Source: Strigamia acuminata
Lineage: Eukaryota > Arthropoda > Chilopoda > Geophilomorpha > Linotaeniidae
Assembly: GCA_949358305.1 (NCBI GenBank)
Contig: OX442315.1
Location: forward strand, 26,872,427-26,936,426
DNA: 64,000 nt
Reading direction: 5' to 3'
The notes beneath the pieces are model-generated. The model did no database searches and had not been told where the DNA came from. It was given only the letters and a program-made list of their open reading frames with translations. The translations under genes were made by a program, and so were the position numbers. Each line of letters opens with the position of its first letter. Position 1 is the stretch's first letter. Shown piece by piece: positions 1 through 10,525 of the stretch.

Positions 1-22
1 TTTTGGTTGACTTTTACCGCAG

Positions 23-3000
23 TTCATTTCCGTGCCTTGCCGATTAATACAAATTTAAGGATTTTTAATAATTCAGTGGATGTGTATTTGTTGGATGCAA
101 AGCTGTCTGTTGTCAAAAGATGGATGTCCAGACAAAACAACCAGGGCCCAATTTCATTAGCTTACGAATTACCTCAGCAACTCAACACGGGACAGTGGAC
201 AATTCGAGTAGTTGCATATGGCCAAGTTGAAGAGAAGCAATTTATAGTGAAAGAATATTGTAATAATAGCTGAAAATAACAATATAGTGGCAGCAGTCAC
301 TATTATTTTGTGCTTTATTACCTAAAATCATTTATAATTTGTTTTCAGATAAGCCACGATTCACCGTATCTGTAAAAATGGCGTCCTTTTTTTCCATAAA
401 TGTAGATAATTTTATTCACGGTTGCATCGAAGCAAAGTAAATAAATCATATTTATTTATCCATTGAAATTTAATGAAATGTTTTTCCCCATATGTAAGTT
501 ACACTAGTGGTGCAGCGGTTACAGGAAACGTATCATTGCACATTGCTGTACATCCTCCACGCATCGGATACAGCAATATTAAATCAGATCCTTTCACTGA
601 GCAATTTGTACCTGAGGTATTCAATTATTTTCATTTAATTTAAAATTATTTATTGAGATGGCAACTTTTTATTTTTTTAGTTCTGCGGCGTACATTGCTT
701 TAAAATCGGTATGTGGTCATTGGCGAATCTTGCATCGAAATTAGATGGAATGCAAGTGACTATAGCGGCTACGGTTGGCGACAGAGTCACCCTGAAAAAC
801 ATCGAAGGGTTTTCTTCTACCATAGTGACAAATGGCGACGTGAAGTTGGATTTCCTCGGCTCTAAACCTCAAGTATTTAAGGCAGCTGCACCATTCAAAA
901 CATATGTGAGACCGCAATAATTTTGTCCTCCTCTCCTCATAAATATAAATGTATTTACATTCCACATTTTTTTTTAGGTTGTTGCGTCCTATTACGACAA
1001 TTCACCTCTGCCATCGTATCGTTTAAAACGGCACAGATTTGAATTATACATAACCGTTGTTTATCACAACGGTTCTAAACAAAAACTGGACACACGATTA
1101 GTTAAAATGCTAAATAAATACATTGGCGTGTGGCCTGTCGAAATCGATTTAAGATCAGAAATTGAAATCGATCAGACAAAATTAAAAGATATTAAATATC
1201 TGCAACTGGAGGCCACATATAAGGATAATTACGAAAAACCTGTACATACATCATTGCTAGTATTAAATCATTTTTCACCAAATAACCAGCACTTAAGTGT
1301 GAGCACGAGTACTAAAACTCCTCAGGTTTGTCTTGGTTTTCTTGTAATTACTTAGTCGTCGTGAAAATGTTATTCTTTCTTTTTAGGTTGGAGAATATAT
1401 TATTTTCCACGTGAGAGCGAATTTTTATCTGTTGGAATTTTATTATTTGGTTTGTTTACAATTTACATCGTATTTCAATATCATGAATTTACATATTTAC
1501 AAATATTTACATATTGTTCTTAGATATTAAGTAAAGGCCTTATTTTAACTCGTGGAACGGAAACCATCACTTCAAGTATTAGAACATTCGCAGTCACCAT
1601 CCAACCCAACATGGCGCCATCATCAACAATTATTATTTATTACATCGGCACGGGTGGAGAAGTGATAGCTGATAGCATAACCTTTCCAGTCAATAGTTTT
1701 ATAGATAACGAAGTTAGTCTCACATCGAGAAAAAACAAAGAAACTAACAGTATAGAAGTTACAGTTAAAGGAAAAGCAGGTTCGTCCATAAGTCTCTCTG
1801 CTTTGCCTAGAGAGTTGTATCTCATGCAAGCTGGCAATGAAATTAGTCGTCACCTAGTAAGTGAATGCCGCTACACCTTTGCTTACCTCGAAAAAATACA
1901 TCATTTTTTTTTTTTTTTTTATAGGTTCTAGAACAAATGAGCAGTTTTACCGACAACAAAAACGAAACGTTGATACATAAACACACTTGGTTGTCCCGTG
2001 AAGGATTTCCAAACCGTCCTGTTCAGTTTCCATCTTACAGTCATGCACCCGATGCTAACAGAACTTTCGAGGTATTGATTTATTTCTTAGGAATTAAAAA
2101 CCAGATTCAAACGTCGATTCGTTGCAGTTTTTGTCATTACTTGTGTTCACTGACGCTAATTTAACAGCACATACGGGTAATTTATTTTATTACTATTTGT
2201 TCGGATGATTTTATAATAATTCATGCAAAAATATTCAGATAATTGCGATGAAACGAAAAATATGAAGGCATGTTTAACTCAAGGGTGCTACAATAAGGAT
2301 AACGAATGTGACGGACATTATGATTGCGCCGATTGGTCCGATGAAAGAAATTGTAAGTTTTTAAGCTACAAAATGTGTACGTATTTAAATAAAAAAGTTT
2401 TTATATTTTAAAAAGGTGCTGTTAAAGAAGATTATAGTCTGCAGAAATGGAGGATACACCGGCAAAGCTATACAGAGAAAACGTTCGACGATTCATGGCT
2501 GTGGAATGACGTATTCATTGGGTAAATTAAAATTAATTCGAAAAATTAAGTATAAAATAAGTGAACAAATTTTATTTATTTTTTTAGTTTTAAAGGAGTT
2601 GCAACGTTCAATGTGACTGTTCCTGACAAATCTGAACAGTGGATGATCAGTGCCTTCTCAATGAGTAAGAACAGGGGTCTGCGACTACTCGATAATCCAA
2701 TTCAGGTACATTTTTAACACCTAAGTTATAGTAAAAACGATAACTGATTACTATAAAATTTCTCATTCACAGTACGATAGTCAGTCGCCTTTCTACTTAA
2801 ACCTGGAAATGCCAAGTAAATGTAAATTAGGAGAGCAACTGGCAATTCGAGCCACGGTTTTCAATAATAAAGATACTGAAATTGAAGTATGTTTTTGATC
2901 TAGTCCTATAGAAACATTTATTTTAAAAATAATAATAATTTTAACAGGTTGCTGTCATTTTGGCAAGTTCAAAACATTATAAATTTCTATCTGTAATCAA

Positions 3001-6000
3001 TGACACGAATGGATATGCGTCAAAGCGAGGATCAGACGAGAATAGTGAACATCAACACATTATCGTGGTATTTACTATTTACATCCCGTACAAACTGCTA
3101 TAAAAAGTTTTTTTTCGCATAATTCTTTCAGATTAAACCCAAGGATTCAGTAGTCACCCACATCCCCATAAAAATGGCCAAAATTGGGGAATTCAATGTG
3201 ACAGTGATGGTACAAACTGACCACGAAAAATATTCCGTCACTAAAGTGTTGAAAGTTGAAGTAAGTGTAATAAAAATTTAAAAAATTTTCATTTTAAATG
3301 CGTGTTTAAATTTAGGCAGACGGCATCCCTCAGTATCGCCATACGTCAACACTGTTGGATCTCAATAACCGTGCCTACCTCATAAGTTATTTCGATGTCA
3401 ACTTAACCGACACGCCAGTAATTCCCTACCGAAAAGAGAGATACTACGTTTACAGCTCCAACATTGCTCACTTTTCAGTTTTTGGTAACAACACTTTAAT
3501 ATTTTGAGCTTCCATTTAATAATTATTTATATTAACAGGAGATGTCGTTGGACCAGCTTTAATGCCTTTACCCGTAAACAGCAGCGTCCTTTTAAGACAA
3601 CACGACGATTGTGCCGAACAAAATCTGTTCAATTTCGCTATTAATTTATACATGATGAAATATCTTCGAGATATTAACCAGAGGAATTTAGCAGTCGAGA
3701 AAAAAATGTTTCACTATATGAATTTAGTGTACGCCCAACAACTGAGTTATCAAACAGATGATGGCGCATTTAAACCATTTCGGTGGAAAAGTAATGCCAG
3801 TGTGTGGTACGTATTTTTAAAAATTAGGCCTTGTTTTTTTATTATTATTATTATTTTAAACTCTACCATTTATTTTTCAGGTTAACTGCCTTTTGTGCAC
3901 GAATTTTTCAAGAAGCAAATTCAAACGACTGGAAAAATTTTCTGTACATTGATGAGAATGTGATAACCGATGCAATAGCGTGGCTACTTAAATTCCAAAC
4001 GCCTTACGGTGCATTTTTTGAGTCTTCCGTCTACGGTGATAGATTTAATCAAACTGTACGTATCAAAATGTATCTCGAACTCGATTGCGTCAATTTAAAT
4101 CTTTTTTCTTCACCCTATTAGTGTTGTTTTCATCTTAACGAAGATATTGATCCTCCAAGATATCGAAATGTGTCCTTAACAGCTCATGTAGTGTTAGCTT
4201 TGCATAGCGTTAGAAATATGCGCGGGGTAAATACAGAATTTATTTAAAACAAATCTAAAATTCTTAATTTATAATCTCAACTCTTATTTTTTACAGGAAC
4301 TTAGTATTAACGCGGCTAAAGCCAAGAATTTAGCTATAAACTATTTGGAAAGAATGTTGCGAACGATTCAAGATAATAAAGATCCATACGATTTAGCATT
4401 ACTGGCTTACGCATTAACCGTAGTCAAAAGTCAAGTAGCGGATGAAGCCTTAAATATACTCGTAGGAAAAGGGAGAGAGATTGGTAAATCTTTACTATAA
4501 GACTTTGCTTTACGTGTCTTTAACATTTCATACGTTAGAACCTGTCAGTTAAGTAGAAAAACTCGAAAATGTCCTCAATTTACATGGTTTTCTACACGCT
4601 GACAGGCCCTAACGCACTAATAACGTGTTAACTTTAGACAAAATGCATATAATTTCGTACGGCGCACTAATATTTCCTTTTTATTGTATTGATCTTCGTA
4701 TGATGGTGTGTTTATCGCAACCACAGGAGGTTAGTATACATATAAATTAACGAAAATTCCAATTTTTGCACCATTTTTTTATCTACTGGTAGCACTACTC
4801 ACAGTTTGGTGTAGATGTTTTTCGTTTTACCTTAAAGATCTTGCTATAGTCACACTTTTATCTGACAAATTGACCGAAGCATCAAAACTCACTCCAACGC
4901 ATGAACAGTTGTTTTAAGGTCTTGCTCAGTGTTGTACTTGTTTGGGTCTCCTGCAGTCAATTGCCTTCTCATTATTATTCTTTTATATATTCTGATTTAA
5001 TATTGATTCGTACTCATTCGAATGTTAACTTTTGCAGAGGGTATGATGTATTGGGGAATTGAGGAAATACCACCACCAAAATACAACATAGCCAGCAATA
5101 AACCGTACCTACAATCGCGTTTGCCTGCACGTTATGACAGTAGAAATATCGAATCCACAGCATACACTTTGATGGTGTTTGTCGAGCACCAGGCTCTCAT
5201 GCAAGAACCAATGGTGCAGTGGTTAAATTTCCAACGGATAACTAACGGTGGATGGGGTTCAACACAAGTAAAAATAATTTCTTTCTTTTTCAAGTTGCCG
5301 TTTTTCATATTTTTCATATTTTTCTAGAACACTTTAGTTGCTTATCAAGCTTTGTTGGAGTATTCTTCACGGTTGCCGGCAAGAGATACTGCTGATATCT
5401 TGTTGACGGTGGATTCCTCATCGTCTACTGGTTTCGAAAAAATATTTAATGTAAATGGAGAGAATTTATTGAAATTACAAACAGTGAAGGTTAGATTTGT
5501 GCAGTATATTTGTATTTGTGATGAATTCTAGATGTATTTTTATTTATTTGTAGATTCCAAATGCTTGGGGGACTGTAAGACTCGTGGTGAAAGGCACTGG
5601 ATTGGCTGTTGCCCAATTGTCAGTCCAATATAATGTGGACGTGCCAGAATTTCAAATACAACCGCCTATGCCTGCATTCTCAGTCGTAGTCGATGCTACT
5701 TACGAAGGGTATAATTCGTCTCATTTACGACTCCGGTCTTGTCAAAGGTACAGATAACTATAAATATATACTTTGCAAACCCAATTGAGTTTTTTTTTTT
5801 TTTTTTTAAATTATAATAGTTGGTTACCGACAAATGAGAGCGAAATCTCCGGGATGGTGGCTTTGGAGTTGGAAATCCCAACAGGTTACGTCGTAGACCA
5901 GGAAAACTTAATTTCATACGTTTTGTCTGGCAAAGTAAACAAGTTGACAGAAGCTCGATTTTACGAACGGAAAGTCAATTTTTATTTCAAACACGTAATA

Positions 6001-6568
6001 TAGATTTTTCTCTTTTAAAATAAATATAAAAGCTAATAATAAATGCTTTCAATAGCTCGATTCAACCAACACCTGTATAAATATTGTGGCTGAAAGACTT
6101 TACCCAGTTGCTAATTTAACATCAGTCATGGGAGTTAGAATTTATGATTTGTTTGCACCAGGTAAATTGAATTACAATCGGATTTGATCCAGGGCTCGAA
6201 ATGTACAGTAGCAAATTAAGGAAAATATTGTTCCAGTTCGTGATAATTTTTCCTTGTGATTTTGTAATTGAACGATTTGTTTTTTAAATTTTCCATTTCG
6301 AGCCTTGGTTTGATCGATAATTAGGGTATCGGTCAAACCCTATTTTAAAGCACAAAATTTTAATTTCATTTTGATGTTTTCAGAGAGATTTAATGAATTT
6401 ATGTACGAAACACGTACCTTGCAATCCTTGACTATCTGTGACGTGTGTGGTTCCTTCGAGTGTCCTAATTGCGTCGTTGAAATGTCTCCTGCCAATCCTC
6501 TTTTGAATTGTCGGTTCCTAGTCTTGGCTTCAATTATGTTAGCCTTATTTTATGCTTGTCCTCTGTGA
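23..6568 (+). CDS. Mcr: Macroglobulin complement-related / CD109-like thioester-containing protein, 5'-truncated
   Basis: Roughly two dozen exons join with consistent phase, from an acceptor at 21-22 to a stop at 6568; the N-terminus (signal peptide, first macroglobulin domains) lies outside the window. Visible in order: macroglobulin-type beta domains (23-2071), an LDL-receptor class A module (2239-2420; six cysteines, acidic CDGHYDCADWSDE), the post-bait segment (FDDSWLWNDV, 2480-2520), an alpha-helical thioester-type domain (3540-5490), a receptor-binding-type domain (5550-6161), and a cysteine-rich end plus hydrophobic tail (6500-6565) that could be a membrane or GPI anchor. An LDLa module inside an alpha-2-macroglobulin protein is the hallmark of arthropod Mcr, which acts in septate-junction formation and phagocytosis. 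The thioester site reads DCAEQ instead of GCGEQ (3607-3621). CD109/iTEP is the alternative name. Family very secure, ortholog fairly secure. Confidence 0.9.
2239..2420 (+). other. LDL-receptor class A module inside Mcr
   Basis: Encoded by an exon from 2239 to 2353 plus the first bases of the next exon at 2417. Six cysteines are spaced as in LDLa repeats, with the acidic calcium-binding end DCADWSDERNC. This module separates Mcr from ordinary TEPs and CD109. Confidence 0.85.
4533..4614 (+). repeat. Imperfect hairpin in the largest Mcr intron
   Basis: The left arm 4533-4562 (cgttag..cctgtcag..gtagaaaa) and right arm 4586-4614 (ttttctac..ctgacagg..ctaacg) pair over about 24 positions with a two-base mismatch and a small internal loop. 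The loop is about 23 nt. Confidence 0.8.
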
Positions 6569-7072
6569 AAATAACAAAATATAAAATCGTTTGTAAATTA
6601 GACTAGTCAATTTCTTTTGAAGAAAAAAATCTACTGCTACTTTAATATCAATGAATAATGTAAATAATTTTATCTGTAGTATTAAAATGCTTTCTACATA
6701 TCAGAGAGATGTATTCGTATTTTTAATAAAATCAAAATAAGAAAAAACAAAAAAACGTAATTTTTTTTTGTGATTTTGATGTTTTTTTATGACTATTAAT
6801 AATTTTTAACGACTATTCAATATTTATCATTTTTGTTTGTTTATTTTTTATTTTTGTTGTTTTTCTTATTATTCAGTCACGAAGAATTTAAAAGTGAATT
6901 TTTGATGATGAAAAACTTTGACCAGGATTCCTGTCGAAAATTTTCCGGTTGAAAAAAATCCTGGTCGAAAATAATACTGTTGCAGTCGGAAATATTCCTG
7001 ATCGAAAGGAATCCAGTCAAAAAAACTACATACTGCCCAAAAAACCCACCTCAGTTTTTTCTTCGCCTGCAG
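6569..7072. other. Mcr 3' flank, low-complexity AT DNA
   Basis: AT-rich sequence after the Mcr stop, with a possible AATAAA at about 6726. From about 6905 to 7022 there are degenerate short repeats around the word cctg(g/a)tcgaaa. No convincing coding sequence. Confidence 0.5.
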
Positions 7073-7569
7073 GAGGATTTGTTGCTATCGGTCTTTGTTT
7101 ACTTTCGAACTAGCGGTAGTTGGTTGGATCACCATTTCGCTTTACCCAGGTTTTACCACGTAAATTTGTCTGCGGGGAAATACAAAACACGACATCATGA
7201 ATGCTCTAGCGGTATGTTTGTAACCAACTACATTGAATATGGAATTTAATATATTCTTAATGAGATTTTTAAATATTTATAGGTAACGAGCGTACAGGAT
7301 CAGGAAAATATTGTATATGTGGAAATCGAGGATAAAACCACGGAAAAATATTTGGTCTGTGATTTAATAGATGGTACATTATAAATTTTTTTATAGAAAC
7401 TTTTCCGCCAATTTATCGGAAGGTATTAGCCGGGTTGAAATATTGGAAGAACAGAAAAAGTAAATTAAATCGCATAAGTAATTGGAGCAAAATCTTATTA
7501 ATTTTTTATTTTGATTGCTAGAAATTATTGGATGAAGAGTCGAGTGATGAAACCAATGAAGCCGATTAA
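7073..7569 (+). pseudogene. Possible small gene or decayed gene fragment, unknown family
   Basis: Four open blocks can be spliced in phase: 7073-7219 (contains SGSWLDHHFALPRFYHV), 7283-7373 (VYVEIEDKTTEKYLVCDLID), 7397-7459 (ETFPPIYRKVLAGLKYWKN) and 7522-7569, ending in an acidic tail (LLDEESSDETNEAD) and TAA. Codon use looks protein-like and the outer junctions are good GT-AG sites. Joining the second and third blocks requires a 23-nt intron (7374-7396), far shorter than any other here; skipping the second block by using a donor at 7212 also keeps phase. No start codon or upstream exon was found. It may be a fragment, a pseudogene or the 3' end of a gene with a distant first exon. I do not recognise the family. 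Confidence 0.35.
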
Positions 7570-10525
7570 ATTGTGTAATGTTAGATTATTTAAATATTTA
7601 ATTTGAGTTTTAAAAGCTCACTCCAGTTCTTAGAAGTTTTGTCACTACTAAATTTACAAAAACAAACAGAGAATTTAAATAAATTTTCATTAAATAAACG
7701 AAAATTGTTCATTTTTCCTAGCAGATCATTTTAAGCATTACTGTTAGGAAGTTTTTCGAAATTGTTTCTCAGATAGTCATTTCTACAACACCACTTCTCG
7801 AACAGGTTGTTTTCTCTGACAAAAAATTTTCGGAGAAATGATCTGAAAAAATATTACCTATTCAAATAAAATACCAAAAATTCAATGATTTTTTAATTTA
7901 ATACATTTTGAAAACAACAAATTTTGATTTCAATGATTTTCAAACAATTTAATAAAATAATTTTAATTTAACTAATAATTCCAATAAAATGATTATAATT
8001 TTGACAAAATCGGTCTTCCATAGTTTCTCAACTCATTGAAATGATTGAATCTTGACGAAATTATAACAGTAGACTCGTCTACTGTCTAAGTATATTTAGC
8101 CAATCAGTTATTTTTATCCCAGCTGTATTTTAAAAGAGGAAACAGTTCTGTATCTTCTTATCACTGAACAGGCCTGTTCAGTGACTCGTTTGTTCATTTG
8201 TTGATTTCCCATCAGGCATTTCGAATCGACAACGATCATGATGGTTGACAGGCACACCCTGCACAGTAATTTTCTTGGCTCGATTTTTTCTGGAAACGAT
8301 ATTTTAATAGTGATTTTATTTTTTATAATTTAGCTGGCAGCTCAGCTATAATGTTTAGGCGTGTTGATATCACGACATGAACACGGTAGCCAAGCTGTCT
8401 GCATCGAACAAAGAGTTATTCATCTCGAGTAAATATTGGCATCGCTAACATCGTGATTTCAGTAAGAGTCAACTTTTTTCGATTTATTTAGCTGTTCTCT
8501 ATTTCAGCATGGCCGTATGTTTTTAACCCATGTTTATGCGAGGGTAAATTTTAAAATGGACGATAACGTGTATCGATTCGAGAAACGTGTAAGCTTATGA
8601 TTTTATTTTGGAAATTGATACCGGTAGCATTTGGGGAAAAAAGAGGACTCGTGTATCTAGAGTCTTCAATTAATGAATTAAAAAATATCGTGTATAAAAT
8701 GTGCATAGTTTTGATTGAAATTGAATTGAAAATAGATTATAATATCGGCGTGTTGTGTGTGGGAGTTGAGTTGACCTGTCACAGCTGGAAAACAGAAGTT
8801 TTAACAAGATAATGGAGTTTTAACTCGATATGCTTTTTATTTTTCATTGTTTTTTATACGTTTTATTGGATTTTGCATTTTCGGTTGCAACTTGAAATAT
8901 ATTTTTATAATATTTTATTTTATTATTAATATAAAATAAGTAAACTAGTTTCAAAAGTTAAATTATTACGGAGCTTGTTGTGAAATAATTGAAACATACA
9001 TTTGTATTCCAACTGTTGCATTGCATTTCCTATTTTTTTGAATTTCCTATTTTTTGAATTCAGGTTTTTGATTTCCTAAAATACAAATTTTACACCAGTA
9101 AATTTTAGTAATCAAATTTACACTTTAGGAATGCAAAAAGAAAAGCAAGCAATTTTATAAAATTGTACGTGAAATTATTTTTTTCTTTATCAATTTATTT
9201 ACTTTTTAAAAAATTATTTATGAGTATTTCAAGAGTTTTCAGTTTCATTTATTTAGAATTAAAACTTTAAACTTTACTACTCTTTAAGCACGGGGGCACC
9301 AAATGGGTTCAAAAACACTCGAAAAATGTCTGACGTAAGTGCCAAATTCTGGAGAACAACATTTCACTTACCCATATTTTACACAAACCGGTAACAACAC
9401 GCCTTTAAATACAACGGTAAAAAAAAATCATTTTCGAATTGCAGATAAAGCTCAGAAAAAAATAACTGATAAACATTCTGCAATTCACTCTAAATGAAAG
9501 CGCATTTAGTTAATTCTTGCATTTAACTACCAGATGCCATTTCCCACGACAAATATTTAGTGGTCTTGGTCTAGATATTTGATGCAGTTTAGAGAGAAAA
9601 AGGTTTAGTGCTATCAGCTGCGACTGGGCTTAATGCCAAGTACTGCGGATGTGACTCCATCCTCTGATAATTCGCAACTTTTTCATCACGTATTGTCATT
9701 TTGCATTGAAAAACAATTATACTTTAAAGATTTCAATATTTTTTAAAAATACAATATCCATTATTCACGGTATTTACAAAACCAACTAGCTTCCTTCTTC
9801 CTATTTGTATTCCATATTACTGGGTCAAGGTAAAAACAAAATGTCATTTACGGTTGTTAATATTATTTACAATTATCGGTATTTTTTAAATGATAAATTG
9901 CGTGTTATGAATAAGACACCATTTAATATTATTATGGGAATCTGAATCACATGAATGAATACTAAATTTTATATATATTTATATATTAAAAAAATAGTTT
10001 AATCATTCCTGGAATAACGAAAATTTTGCTTGCTTTTTGGGTGGAGCAATTTTATTACTCCATTTTTTTTATCGCATTTTATAACATGTGATTTCCAAAT
10101 TGTTTTGATGGGGATAAGATAATCAAGGAAATCCAAATATAAAAATAAAGAAATGAACAATTTTTTTTTTTTTTTTAAATTACCTATTTTTTGGAAAGGC
10201 TCCACCTCCATTTTTTGGCAAAATGTTCATCTCGCAATTGTTCTTCCATGAAAAGCACTTTTTCACTATTGTGTTGTGTTGTGGATATATCTGAAGGCAA
10301 AAAAAGGTGGAGACATTTGAGTCCAGAGCGCTCATTACCATTGGATAATTCCTACATCCCCTGGGCCTCATATTTATTTCTATCCCACTGGGAAATATAT
10401 GTTAGGTAGAATTTAATTCTAATGCAGTTAGTCGATGCTAGCAAAACGCACAGGGGACGAATGCTGAGGTTTTGCGGTGTGTGTATTTGGACTGATTACT
10501 GCGGAACGTAAACAGTTGTGCAAGC
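7570..10525. other. Intergenic region upstream of Piezo
   Basis: About 3 kb of AT-rich sequence with long A/T runs and no recognisable coding exon. It contains a perfect 24-bp palindrome at 8161-8184. The last few hundred bases probably hold the Piezo promoter and 5' UTR, but I see no defined core element. Confidence 0.5.
8161..8184. repeat. Perfect 24-bp palindrome
   Basis: tcactgaacagg is followed directly by its reverse complement cctgttcagtga with no spacer. It lies in non-coding DNA about 2.3 kb before the first Piezo exon. Confidence 0.95.

Noticed and set aside
8161-8184. Steroid hormone receptor response element in the palindrome
   Set aside because: The half-sites are separated by four bases instead of the three required for the classical GAACAnnnTGTTC element.
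8597-8812. 71-codon frame upstream of Piezo
   Set aside because: Isolated short frame with no splice partner and ordinary AT-rich composition.
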